Source: Wuchereria bancrofti
Taxonomy: Eukaryota; Nematoda; Chromadorea; Rhabditida; Onchocercidae
Length of the DNA: 64,000 bases
Direction of reading: 5' to 3'
Assembly: GCA_005281725.1 (NCBI GenBank)
Contig: SSBO01000012.1
Location: 23,114,733-23,178,732, forward strand
The position numbers were made by a program, and so were the translations under genes. The notes below the pieces were generated by a model. That model did no database searches, had not been told where the DNA came from, and was given only the letters and a program-made list of their open reading frames with translations. Below are positions 1 through 12,143 of the stretch, one piece after another. Position 1 is the first letter of the stretch; each line of letters starts with the position of its first letter.

Positions 1-532
1 CATATGTTAGCGCTGCACATTGCTCGGATGTTTCCATTGTCAAATCATTGTGACAAATATGAAAAGTGTCGCAGCATTGAGTGTAATATTGTTGAAAAGT
101 ATCTGATAATATCTGGAATGATGATAATGCCAACGAACACTTTCTCGAGATATTTATCAGTAATCCCGGGATTTCCAAATCTTTGTTCCATTTAACACTT
201 TCAAATTGTTTGTCCACTTTGAATTCTTCGTGATTTCCAATAATTGCATTTTCAGTATTTGTATTATTTTCAAATTTTAATCCTTTTTTATCTCGATTCC
301 ATCTTTCGCTATCTAATTTTTTTGATATATTTTGCTCGCATTCATTATTCCACTCAGTAATCACTAAATGACCATTGGTCATTTTACTTCCATTTTGATC
401 TTTATACTCATTTTGTTTTTCTGGAATCTTCTTCCAACAATCATTCCACTCTTTGGCAATGTTTGCATTATCCGGTATGTCTTCCGGATCATATTTGTGA
501 TCCATAATATCATCAGTAAAATAAACGATATC
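1..532 (-). CDS. 3' part of a cysteine-containing gene, family uncertain (partial at window edge)
   Basis: On the minus strand an open frame runs from an acceptor-like site (CACCTTCAG just above 532) to the window edge without a stop. It encodes about 177 residues beginning DIVYFTDDIMDHKYDPEDIP. The first half is acidic and rich in Asn, Lys and Trp. The end is cysteine-rich: QCCDTFHICHNDL, followed by EQCAAL. The spacing CC-x5-C matches the active-site helix of secreted phospholipases A2, where CCxxHDxC is expected. Here the His-Asp pair would read Phe-His, so if the relation is real the enzyme is probably inactive. That relation is inference from one short motif. Upstream exons, which should lie above 532 and would carry any signal peptide, were not found. 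A nematode-specific secreted protein of another family is equally possible. Confidence 0.5.
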
Positions 533-551
533 CTGAAGGTGTGAACTGAAC

Positions 552-711
552 ATTAACTAATATTAGGAATGGAATATAAAAAGAAAATCAAAATGAAATG
601 AAAGAAATATTTGAAATTTAAAAGAAAAGCATTTAACTGATATTGGAAATGTAATATAAAAAGAAAATCAAGATGAAATGAAAGAAATATTTGAAATTTG
701 AAAGAAAAAAC
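552..711. repeat. Two-copy direct repeat, about 79 bp
   Basis: A unit starting TTAACTRATATTRGRAATG occurs at about 553 and again at about 632, with a shared body AAAGAAAATCAARATGAAAT. The copies differ by a few substitutions. Confidence 0.75.
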
Positions 712-870
712 ATTGAAGAATTAAAAATAGCATTGGAAAATTATAAAATGCTAGAAGAAAGCTAAAAATAATTTATCAATGAAATTATATAATTCATAAA
801 ACATAATAATATTACAAGTATTTAAATGCAACAAAGTTATTATTATTTTTTGTTAAATACTAATCGATTA

Positions 871-1240
871 ATTTTTTAATTAGTTTTCTAATTAAGACAA
901 AGAGGAATTCTTTCTTGCACAAAATTTATCAATTATTTTAAATTTTTAAAAGAATAAACGATGAAACTCAAAAAAGGAATTGAAAAAGAGAAGAATTTTT
1001 TAATTAGTTTTCTAATTAAGACAAAGAGGAATTTTTTCTTGCACAAAATTTATCAATTATTTTAAATTTTTAAAAGAATAAACGATGAAACTCAAAAAAG
1101 GAATTGAAAAAGAGAAGAATTTTTTAATTAGTTTTCTAATAAGACAAAGAGGAATTTTTTCTTGCACAAAATTTATCAATTATTTTAAATTTTTAAAAGA
1201 ATAAACGATGAAACTCAAAAAAGGAATTGAAAAAGAGAAG
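871..1240. repeat. Three-copy tandem repeat, 124 bp unit
   Basis: Near-identical copies begin at about 871, 995 and 1119 with ATTTTTTAATTAGTTTTCTA. The third copy lacks one base in the ATTAAGACAA segment. The copies are so alike that the duplication must be recent. Confidence 0.9.
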
Positions 1241-2747
1241 AAGAAGAGGAATATTAGTATTACTTAAAAAGATCAACATGAAAAAAAAAGAAGATAAAAT
1301 AAAAATGTCAAATGAATAAATGCGCAAAATGTAAACGATATTTGCTGCCAGAAATACTAACATTAAATAGTTTCGTCTACAGTAGACGAAAAATTTGAAA
1401 AATTGAGGCAATTATTAGTAAATAATGCTAATTTAATATCAATTCTTCCTCTTTCGCAATCTTTTCTCATTTTCAGTTTTTTTTTTTTGTTCTTCAACAA
1501 TTTAAAATTTAGATTTGTATAAATTTTATCATTTTTCACTTTATTGCTTGCTTACTTTTAATTCAAAATAATTTTGCAAGTAATAATTTAAATTTTTAAA
1601 GATTGAATCTAAACTGTTAAAATTAAAATCAGGCTATTTTTAGAAATAATTTTACATAATGATGAATGGATTACTCTTGTTTATATTTACTATTTATTGT
1701 CATTACTATTATTACTTTTACTATTATTGCAGCATACTTTACTTTACTTTACTTTATGATGTATAAGTAAAAGTCATAAACTTTTTGCTATTTTACTTTT
1801 GTCATTAAAAACAAAAAAAAAAAAAAAAGCTGATAATATGATAAAATACGACAAATAAGAATTGAAAAGGAAATGATATGATATTTTATAATGTTTAAAA
1901 TAGTGAAACAAAGATTGCTCATATCATATGATTTCATTTCTAAAACAGTTATTTTAAATTAATTCGAATAGGTAATTTAAGTAAATTAAATTTAGGGTGT
2001 AATTCATTTAATGATTCAAAATTACGATTAAATTAGACTAGCAAAATCTTTTCCCACCTGTTTATCTATTTACCTTATCTTAAGAATGTTAAGAACTTAT
2101 CACCAATTTCAACAGAAGCAAATCTCCTTTAGCATATTTTTCTTTATCATATTTCAATTTTATATTTGAATATAATTGTAATGAAATAACGATTGTATTT
2201 AAAATAAAATTGCCAGTAATTTCAATTTTAAATTCACCTGAAAAAGAATGAAAATTATTGTCATAAATTATTAAATGCTTAAATCATTATAATCTATTGA
2301 TTATTAAATTCTGAAAGAAAATACGAAGATGAAAAAAAGCAAAAGCATTTCAAAAAATTCATTAATCGAAATTTAAAATTAAATAAAACAAAAATTCATG
2401 ACTGCTACATGCTAAAATCAATTAATTTAAATTTAATTAAATCTTTTTTTGCATATTTTTGTTGCACATAACATAATAATAAATTGCAAATTAATCTCAA
2501 TACAAAAATTTTAATTAATGTATTCGATGAAAAAAAAAAGAGAAAAATCGATAAAATATCATTTATCATTGCTAAACAAAAATTTTTTTATCAATTTATT
2601 AAATTATTATAAAATTTTAAATTTCCCATATTACACTACAAAAATATATAATTTTGATAAATATTATTATGAATATTTCCTAATACTTAATTTATCCATG
2701 TAATATTTTATATTACACAATTTGATTATGTCCATGTAAGATGTAAC

Positions 2748-2955
2748 TGATAAATATTTGATAAAACTATTATCAGTATTACGTAAATTCCACATGTAAT
2801 ATTGTGTAGTGATAAATATTTGATAAAACTATTATCAGTATTACGTAAATTCCACATGTAATATTGTGTAGTGATAAATATTTGATAAAACTATTATCAG
2901 TATTACGTAAATTCCACATGTAATATTGTGTAGTGATAAATACTTGATACACTAT
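2748..2955. repeat. Tandem repeat, 62 bp unit, three to four copies
   Basis: The phrase GATAAATATTTGATAAAACT recurs at about 2748, 2810 and 2872, with a diverged fourth copy near 2934. Each copy contains ACGTAAATTCCACATGTAAT. Confidence 0.9.
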
Positions 2956-4713
2956 CATATCAATGACATTTGCAAAATGATTGTTGTGTAAATGTATGTC
3001 GAATGTATACGGATGAATGTGTATCGGTGTTATGACCTAAAAAAGAAAAATTTTTAATGGGTAAATTGATGAACGTTAAAATGCATACAATGAATGAATC
3101 GAATTCTACTACCATTATAAAATTAAAAATTTTCAATTATATAAATTTTTGCTCAAATTTAACAAAATTTTAACTTTTTTCGAACAATTAATTTCTAAAC
3201 ATTAACAATAATTTTTATTTAATATCCAATACGCTTTAAATTATAATAGTTGTTGTTTTTTTTTTTTTAAATTTTTTTCTTTTGAAAAAAAAAAAGATAG
3301 AATAAGAAAATTTGTTTATTAGAGTTGAAGTATGTGGAATTTGAAAAATTATAAATTAGATTTAAAATAGTAAATATATTTGATTGTCTTTTTAGTGATA
3401 GCAAATATCTGCATGAAATTTTTTTTTTTTTGATAAAGAGACAATTGATAAATAATTTTCTAATTTCACTAAGCAATTTTCATTATTAATTAAGTTTTTC
3501 ATTTATATTCGAATATTTTGAATGTTTTTTTTGCTTTTTTTTTTAAATCAATCTATATATGTTAAATATATTAAATTATTGTTAAATTTATTGAAATATT
3601 GAAAATTTCATTGTTAAAAGGATGTTTTCATGCATGAATAAGCATTTTCATTCATTTCAATGCACATTTATAAATTATTTCAAAAAATTATAAAATGCAC
3701 TTTTATTTAATATAATAAAATTGAATGAAATAAAATTGATGAAAAAGAGAAAAGTTGAAAAAAAAAAATTTGAAAAATATTTGTTTTCATTATAAAATTA
3801 TAATGGCAATGATCCATTAATTCACTAATAACAAAAATTCCATTCTAATTATTTTTTTTTTTTTTTTTTGCATTTTATATGTATCTCAATGAAGTGATAT
3901 ATTATTATTTAACATTTGTTTAAAAAAAAAAAATAAAAAAATAAAATAAAGAAAATAGTTAATTTTTATTTTCAAATGTATAAATTAAATTGAATTAAAT
4001 CGTTTTTTGAATTGAAGAATTTTTCCCAAAAAGGAAAAGAAAGAAAAAAAAAACCCGAAAATAAAAATAAATAAATAAATAAAGAAAAAAAAAAAAGAAA
4101 AAAGAAAAATGATTGTAATAGAATGGGTATTTATTAATGATAGTAAGTGTGACATTTTCTATCGTTAATTTTTGTTTTTTTTTTTTTTTTTTTTTGAAAA
4201 TATTTCTTTCTTATTTCTATTAATTCATTTAACTGATATTGTATTAATTTTATATGAAGTATTTCAGTATTTGAGTAAACTAATATTGCATTGATATTAT
4301 ACAACTTTATATTGAGTATTACTTATTCATGTAATTTGGTACTAAATTGACTGCTATAATTAAAATTAATATGAAGTAATCAATAATCAGTAATAACTAA
4401 TATTAATTCACTAATATTGAGTAATTGATATTGTGTAATTTGATATTTGGTAATTGATTTTAGGATAATATTTACATGCAATTAGTACAGTTATGCAATA
4501 TTGTATTAATTAGAATAAACTAAATGTATTAATTAGAATAACTTATAAAAACATAGAAATGTATTAATTAGAATAAACTAAATGATAGCAATTTTATTAT
4601 CACTAAAAAAAAAGGAAAAAAGGAAAAAGAATGTCACTACTATCATTTGTATGCGATTAAAATTTCAAAATTAACATAAAAAAAATATTTAGGAATAATA
4701 AATTCTACAAAAA

Positions 4714-7700
4714 ATGTTACAAATTTTGTTATCACTATTTTCGTTTTGCATTCTAATCAATGGTCATCTTATCAGTGATTGCTCAAAATATAAAGATTGC
4801 GCTTCATGTGTTAAATCATATCGTCCATTACCAGGATTTAAACGATTTTGCGGGTAATATTTATTTTATAAAATCTAATTAAAAAAATATTTATTTTTTA
4901 TTTTGCTGAAAAAAAAAGGCAAAAAAATTAAAATATAATTTGTGTTGACAAAAAAAAAAGTATTATCAATAAATTTGTTTCATTTCATTCATTTATTTAT
5001 TTTTTTTTCTTAATTTTTTAAAATAAAACATTAAATTTCAATTCATTTTGTTTAATCTTTACAATTAATTACTCAACAAAATTCATTCATTATCTTTCTT
5101 CATTATCACATTGAAATATTCAAAAATCATTATTAATATATTTTATCACTAGAAATTTTATCAATCAATTTTTTTTTTTTTTTTCAATTAAAAAATTTTT
5201 CAGATGGCATACTGATCGATCAGTATGTGATGAGCCACTTTCTTTTGTAACAGGTAAAAGTGTTGTCGTACGTGAACCATTTATGTGTCCTGAAAAAGCA
5301 CCACCTGATGAGGAATATCCTTATACTGATAAACTTGGCCGTTCATTATTTAGCCTAGTATTGGCTGTTCGAAATAAAAATCCTAAAGAATGCCTTGCTA
5401 ATAGCCAACCTAATGTACGGTAAGTAATAATACTTATTATTATTTTATTAATTACTTATTATTCTTTTTTTTTTCTATTTCATATTTTAACTAATTTTTT
5501 TTTAATTAATATTATTTAATTTATAGTATATCAGAAATTATTTTACATCAAAATTTTCCACATTAATCAATATTTAATAGTATTTTAGTTAATTAATTTT
5601 TGTTCATTTTTGATCATTAATTAATTAATCTTTGTTCATTTTGTTCATTTTGTAATTTTTGTTCATTTTTGATCACTAATTAATTAATTAATTAATTAAT
5701 TAATTTTTGTTCATTAAGATTGATAAAACGTTATGAAGTGGAATGTGATCAATCACATAATTTTTGTGCTTCAATGCTTGCTGTTTCTGAAAGTAGTAAA
5801 AGTATTTATGTTGTTTACAAATCAAGTAATATGGATAAACAATTAATTACCGAAGTATGTAAATTTTAAATAATTTTCTTCTCTCTTTTTTTTTTCTTTT
5901 TTCTTTCAAGAAAATATGCTTATTTGTACTGAAAATATTAATAGTTTTCCATTATTTCCTAAAATATTTCTACCTCATTTTGCATCAGTTTAAAATTATC
6001 AAAAAAAAAGAAAAAAAAAAATGGAAACGGAAATTTTAAATGCTTACAATGCAATATGACAAAATAAAAACTAATATAATATAATTTATAAGAGATGATA
6101 ATTATAAATTAATGTAAAGTATTAAATCTTTAAAATGATAATTAATTAGTGTTTTAATAAATTTCAACAAATTTAATTATTTTTCTCGATTTTTATTGAA
6201 TTATTTGTATCAAAAGAAGGTATCGACTAAAATTTCACTAATCATTTATGTAAATTTAACATTTTTTGATTGAAAAATTTTTTAATATCGATGACAAAAT
6301 ATTGGAAAAAATTTAGATGTTCATTAATAAGAAGGGAATTAATAATAATAACAACAATAGTAATAAAATTTAGATGTTCATTAATAAGAAGGGAATTAAT
6401 AATAATAACAATAGTAATAAAATTTAGATGTTCATTAATAAGAAGGAAATTAATAATAATAACAACAATAGTAATAAAATTTAGATGTTCATTAATAAGA
6501 AGGGAATTAATAATAATAACAATAGTAATAAAATTTAGATGTTCATTAATAAGAAGGGAATTAATAATAATAACAACAATAGTAATAAAATTTAGATGTT
6601 CATTAATAAGAAGGGAATTAATAATAATAACAACAATAGTAATAAAATTTAGATGTTCATTAATAAGAAGGGAATTAATAATAATAACAACAATAGTAAT
6701 AAAATTTAGATGTTCATTAATAAGAAGGGAATTAATAATAATAATAATAACAATAATAATAATCATAATTCAAACTATTATCGTTATCATTTTATTGTTA
6801 TCATTTTTTAACAATTATTGTCATTTTATAGTTTATACATATGGTAGCAGCGCAATTGGGTGTATGGCAAAATTTCGAAGGAGGTGGCGGTGTGGCGACC
6901 TATTTTCATGGCGCATTTGAGCGTCTTTTCAAAGGAAGTGGCATGAAAGATGACCTTATTAAGCTGAAGAAAAAGTATCCCGGTTATGAAGTTTGGGTAT
7001 GTAATTTAAATTATTTCATTACTGAAATAATATTAGTATAAAAATGAGTCATGAAAATGAGAAGGAAAAAGAAAATAAACGAAAATGAGTAAACAATTAA
7101 AGTTAGCAGTTTAAATTAAAGATTTATTGTAATTCATGTTAAAAAAAAAAAAATAATTATATGTATGTATTTGAATTAATTAATGATATTATCAACCATT
7201 CAAAATTAGTCATACATTGCAAAGAAAAAAAAAAGAAATAATATTAATAGCATTATCTGTTATCATTTGCTTTTTTTGCAATATTTTAAACTAAAAAAAA
7301 AAAACTAAAATTGAAATTAACATTTCAGTGCCTAATTTTTGATAATTTTTTTGAAAAATTTTTTAAAATTTAAAAAAATATGATTTGCTTTTTGGGTGGC
7401 TTTTTAATATCTTAAATTTAAAAAAAATTAAGTTAAAATTAACATTTTAGTGCCCAATTTTTGATAATTTTTTTTTGTTTTGAAGAATTTTTTAAAATTT
7501 AAAAAAATCACTTGCTTTTTGCGTAGCTTTTTAATATTTTAAATTTAAACAAAAACTAAAATTAAAATTAANNNNNNNNNNNNNNNNNNNNNNNNNNNNN
7601 NNNNNNNNNNNNNNNNNNNNNNNNNNNNNNNNNNNNNNNNNNNNCTTTTGAAAAATTTTTTAAAATTAAAAAAAAACCATTTGCTTTTTGTGTAGCTTTT

Positions 7701-10094
7701 TAATATTTTAAATTAAAAAAAAACTAAAATTAAAATTAACATTTCAGTGCCTAATTTTTTAAAAATTTTTTAAAATTTAAAAAAATTCATTTGCTTTTTG
7801 TACAGCTTTCTAATATTTTATATTTAAAAAAAAAAACTAAAATTAGAATTAACATTGCAGTGCCTAATTTTTGATAATTTTTTTTTAAAATTTAAAAAAA
7901 AAATGATTTGTTTTTTGTGTAGCTTTTTAATATTTTAAATTTAAACAAAAAATTAGATTAAAATTAACATTTCAGTGTACAGGTCATTCATTGGGTGGAT
8001 CATTATCATCAATGACAGCATTATATCTGATAAAAAAGGGTATATTTCCGGCTAAATTAATTCGTCTTGTGACATTCGGTGAGCCAAGAACCGGTAATGT
8101 AGCATTTGCACAAGCTGTTGAAGAAAATGTCAAAGTTCGTTACAGAGTAGTTCATCGTGGTGATCCGGTAAGTGATCAATAACAATTATCATCATTCGAA
8201 TTTCATATCATCAATTTATTAACAATCAAATATTGATGAAATAATTTTTTAGTAATATTTTATCAAAATTTAAATTACTATCAAATTTAACTTTTCAATA
8301 AATCTTTTTTTATTTTTAGCAAAATCAATCATAATTTTTTTTTTGTCATCAAGATTTTTTTTTTTTGTAAATTTCCAAATTTTAATTTTTTGATATTAAA
8401 ATTTTTTTTTATCTTAATTTATTTGCATTTTATTTAATTTTTCCTTTCTCTTTTTTTTTATAATTTTATGACTAACTGATACGAAAGAAAAAGAAGAAAA
8501 AAGAAAATGATAAAAATTTATTTCTAGGTAAACTAAATGATACAATTTTATAATATATTTAAAAATCTTTTATTTTATAATTTTATGACTAAATGATTTA
8601 TTTTTAGGTAACAAATATGCCAGCATCAATAAATCCAATTGGTTTATTATTATCACCAACAATTGCAGAACGACAAGGATATTTTTATCGTTATTTGGTT
8701 TATTATGATAATGATATGAAAAAGAATGATAAATTTAGTGTAAGTTTCTTTCATTCAAATTTAATGATAAATTCATCTTAGCAAAAAAAAAAAAAAATAA
8801 GATTTCTTTTTTATAATTATTTAATAATCGAGATAGTATATATATTCTTACTATCATATAACAATGTGTCGGATAGAACTAATATCATAATTAATATTTT
8901 AATCAGTTCATTTCAAACATAATTATAACTTTTACTCATCTTATCAACACATAAAATTTACTCACTAATTCAAATTTATTTTATTTTTAATCACCAATTG
9001 TTTATCTTAATCATAATTTTAGTTTCATTTAATTAATGCATAGTTGTTTACGTTGATAACAGCAATATATATATATTATTAATTTTTATCAGTTGATACT
9101 TAGAATATGATTGTTTATGATAATTTTTGAAATTATTTATTTTTAGATATGCACATTATCGGAAGATTACGCATGTCGTAATTTGGTTTTAGCAAACAAT
9201 CCGTTAGATCATATAAATTACTTTGATGTGAATAGTGATTTATATTTGTCGAAAGGATGTAAAGGTGATCAGTTAACGATAATTGGTAATAAAACAAAAA
9301 TAAAATCAACAACAACAACAACAACGAAAAGAACAACAAAAACAGCAACAACAACAACAACAACAACAACAAGAACAAATTCTACAGGAACAGCAACAAC
9401 AATAACAAAAACAACAACAGCAACTATCATTGCTAATGCTGTTGATATTGGTCCAAATATTGTTGGTAGTAATTTTGATAGTGTTACTAGTGATAATGAT
9501 ACTACAACTATTGATAGTGATACTAAAACTACTGGTAGTGATATTACAACTGATAGTGATACTAAAACTACTAATAATGATACTACAACTATTGATAATG
9601 ATGCCAAAACTACTGGTAGTGATACTACAACTACTAATAGTGATACTAAAACTACTAATAATGATACTACAAGTATTGATAATGATGCCAAAACTACTGG
9701 TAGTGATATTACAACTACTGATAGTGATACTAAAACTACTAATAATGATACTACAACTATTGATAATGGTGCTAAAAGTACTGATAGTGATACTACAACT
9801 GCTGATAGTGATACTAAAACTACTAATAATGATACTACAACTATTGATAATAATGCTGAAAATACTGATAGTGATACTACAACTACTGATAATGGTGCTA
9901 AAACTACTGATAGTGATACTACTGATGATAATAGTGCAACAACTGATGCTGCTACTACAACTGATGATAATACTGCAACCTCTGATTCTAATACTGATAC
10001 TACTGCTATTGCTACTGATAATACTGCTACTACTACTGATACTACTGTTACTGATACTGATACTATTGCTACTGATACTACTACTTCTTTTTAA
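4714..10094 (+). CDS. Secreted class 3 (GHSLGG) lipase-like protein with Thr/Asp-rich tail
   Basis: Seven exons join in phase: 4714-4853, 5204-5419, 5719-5854, 6832-6996, 7976-8167, 8608-8739, 9147-10094, giving 642 residues. Residues 1-18 (MLQILLSLFSFCILINGH) look like a signal peptide. The class 3 lipase core follows, with cysteines in the N-terminal part, GHSLGG at 222-227 (nucleophile Ser224) and the Asp candidate in VVHRGDP (Asp282). Nematode relatives usually have a His-His pair before the xVWY/VFYDNDM region. Here the segment at 307-317 reads GYFYRYLVYYD and contains no His, so catalysis is doubtful. From about residue 380 the last exon encodes a low-complexity Thr/Asp/Ser/Asn tail with many N-D-T sequons, resembling a mucin-like or heavily glycosylated stalk. 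Acceptors are TTTCAG or TTTTAG, except for exon 3 (ATTAAG) and exon 4 (TTTATAG). Family assignment is firm; activity and function are not. Confidence 0.87.
6313..6740. repeat. Intronic minisatellite in lipase intron 3, 8 copies
   Basis: Units of 54-57 bp are built around TTTAGATGTTCATTAATAAG plus a variable (AATAAT)n/ACAACA part, running from about 6313 to 6740. Unit length varies by multiples of 3, so long frames stay open on both strands. These frames are by-products of the repeat, and the + strand one does not match the frame of exon 4. Confidence 0.93.
7321..7975 (+). repeat. Tandem repeat carrying copies of the exon 5 acceptor (lipase intron 4)
   Basis: A unit of about 113-122 bp contains TTTTTAATATTTTAAATTTA, CTAAAATTAAAATTAACATT and then TTTCAGTG or a variant. 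Acceptor-like ends occur at about 7321-7328, 7443-7450, 7740-7747 and 7853-7860. The real acceptor is at 7968-7975, just before exon 5. A 73-base N gap (7572-7644) interrupts the array and probably hides at least one more unit. Confidence 0.9.
7572..7644. other. Assembly gap (73 N) within lipase intron 4
   Basis: A run of N lies inside the tandem repeat of intron 4. The true length is uncertain because the surrounding units are alike. Confidence 0.99.
9480..10085 (+). repeat. Coding minisatellite for the lipase tail
   Basis: Degenerate units based on ACTACTGATAGTGATACTAC and ACTAATAATGATACTACAAC encode DTTTTDSDTKTTNNDTTTID-like peptides. The preceding ACA-rich stretch (about 9306-9420) encodes poly-Thr. 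Copy number probably varies between individuals. Confidence 0.9.
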
Positions 10095-10205
10095 TACTAT
10101 TGTTGCCACAGATAGTGCAAAATAATCAGTTAACTCTTCTAAAAATGTTAATGATGTACATAGCAATGCTGAAATGAATTTAAATTATTGATTTTTTTTT
10201 TTTTA

Positions 10206-10211
10206 AATAAA
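10206..10211 (+). terminator. Poly(A) signal AATAAA for the lipase gene
   Basis: The first canonical AATAAA on the sense strand lies about 110 bases after the lipase stop codon. Confidence 0.55.
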
Positions 10212-10686
10212 GCATTTGTTTGAACTTACTTTACAATATTAAGTTTTTGAATAAAACATATCGCTGAAAAACTTGTTAACTGCTAATTAATACTATTATA
10301 ATTTACATACCTAAAAAAAGGAAAAGATTAGGGAGAAAGAAATTTGTTTTAAAATTATTTTGGGCAAATATCAATTTTTTACCCGGATAACTGAAATTAG
10401 TAAATTGGACAGAACAAAATTCTTTTATGGGTACTAATCAACAAAATCCTCATTTAATCGTTTTTTTTTTTTTTTTAAAGTTAATATTTACTTCCTGCCC
10501 ATTTTTCTGTTTCTTTTTTTTTTTTTTTGTTTTGACTGAAGGAATGTTAGATTGTAAAAATTAAATAAATTGTAATGCATAAATATTAATAGTAAAAATG
10601 AATCATCAAAGCCAATTTCATCAATTAAACAAGAAATGATCGAGAAATTCAATATCGATGATCTTTTGGCATTCGAATTAAATTAA

Positions 10687-10905
10687 GCAGGTAAAAAAAA
10701 ATTTACAAAGTAGATATTTTACAGGTAGAGATTGTCGAGAAAATGTATATCTTTGTCAGAGAATCATTCTTGATTATGATTTGAAGTTTTAAATTAATCA
10801 GNTAAAAAAAAATTTACGAAGTAGATATTTTACAGGTAGAGATTGTCGAGAAAATGTATATTTTTGTCGGAGAATCATTCTTAATTATGATTTGAAGTTG
10901 ACACA
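10687..10905. repeat. Two-copy direct repeat, about 110 bp, containing one N
   Basis: Copies starting CAGGTAAAAAAAAATTTAC at about 10688 and at about 10799 (N at 10802) both contain TTTACAGGTAGAGATTGTCG and GAATCATTCTTRATTATGAT. They differ by a handful of substitutions. The segment stays open in one frame (FTGRDCRENVYLCQRIILDY), so it may be a decayed exon. Confidence 0.85.
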
Positions 10906-12080
10906 AATGTTAAGAAAAAGAAAAAGTTTGTTTTGACCATTTTTATTTACTAACAATCACAATACAATTAATTAATTTATAGCAATAATACAATTACAAT
11001 TTCGTAGGATTTAAAAATTTACGAATATAAGATGAAAAGAAAGAAATAAATTGTGGGAAAATTAAGTAAAGAATTTAAATGAATCAAATTAAACGAATGT
11101 AAAAGATTGGTCAAACTATTGCATATTGATATCAAAAAATTGAGCAAACAAATATCAAATGATCTTTACTCTTTGTGCAGTAAGAAATAAATTTTAAAAT
11201 GATATCAATTGCTCATAAAAATGATTGTTTGCAATATTTTCACACTTGTAAGTAGAATTTGGTTTGGAAAAAAGAAAATTTTCAACGTAATTTTCAAATT
11301 TAAATTATTTCTCAACCAAATGTAACATATGATAAAAATTGGATTAAATATGATAATTAATAAAGCTATTATTTCATTAAAAAAAAAATCCACTAAATAA
11401 ATTGAGAAAAAAAAAACACTTTTTAAAAATTTTCATGAAAAAATAGTTTTGATAATTGATAATATGATATTATCACAATTTTTTAAATCATAACGAAATC
11501 TGTGATGCACAAATTCATTGAGAAATTAATCACTAAAATGCACTGAGAAACTAAAATACTTTTTATAGCTATAGCTGATCAAACAAAATAAAATAAAAGG
11601 CAAATTTTTTAAATCCATTCATTCATTGGAGATAAATTTAATTTGAATCATACTATTTTTAGCTTATATATACATATATAATTTTAATTATCAAATCATT
11701 TTGATCAGTTTAATTGATTGATTTATTTGGCACTTTTCTTTTATCGATAAATCAAAAATTTTCGAAACTATATCTTATCATATTTCATTATTAACTAATC
11801 AATAATTACTAATTTTACAACTATTATATGTTGTCGGAAATAGCGAACTAATTTTATAAAATAAACATGTTTAATTTGAGTTGTAGTTCATTCTATATCT
11901 AAGTTTTTTTTTTTTGTTATATTATTTTTTTCTTATTGTTATGATAAATATAAAGATGATGAAATAAAAATTAAAATATTATAAAATGTAAAATAGCTGT
12001 TCTTTATTCGATAAGATTATATTACGATGTCCTTATTGTTATGATAAATATGAAGATGATAAAATAATTTTATTGAAAAT

Positions 12081-12102
12081 ATGTTGCAGTTACTTCTAAA
12101 TA

Positions 12103-12135
<33 letters not shown>

Positions 12136-12143
12136 TACAACAA
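12081..12143 (+). CDS. Possible signal-peptide exon of an unidentified small secreted protein
   Basis: ATG at 12081 opens 21 codons, MLQLLLNTLLLLLLLLLFIQ plus Q, ending at a good donor (GTGAGT at 12144). The leucine core is encoded by a (TTA)n microsatellite, so this may be chance. No downstream exon in matching phase was found. Confidence 0.3.

Larger units (their letters stand above)
533..4713. other. Intergenic, AT-rich, repeats and homopolymers
   Basis: No convincing gene was seen. The stretch holds three small tandem repeats (listed separately), many A or T runs of 8-18 bases, and AT-rich filler. Missing 5' exons of the gene at 1-532 and the promoter of the lipase at 4714 should lie here, but I could not identify either. 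Short open frames, such as the one at 2518-2703, are Lys/Tyr/Asn-rich translations of AT-rich DNA with no splice or family support. Confidence 0.6.

Noticed and set aside
2518..2703. 61-codon + frame rich in Lys, Tyr and Asn
   Set aside because: Typical translation of AT-rich DNA, with no family resemblance or splice context.
9269..10166. Long open frames on other strands and frames over the lipase tail repeat (Val/Leu-rich or Ser/Ile-rich)
   Set aside because: They are shadow translations of the ACT/GAT-type coding minisatellite. Only the + frame continues from the lipase exon 7 acceptor.
12100..12131. CRISPR or satellite origin for the (TTA)n run
   Set aside because: A simple microsatellite; no array with spacers exists anywhere in this eukaryotic window.
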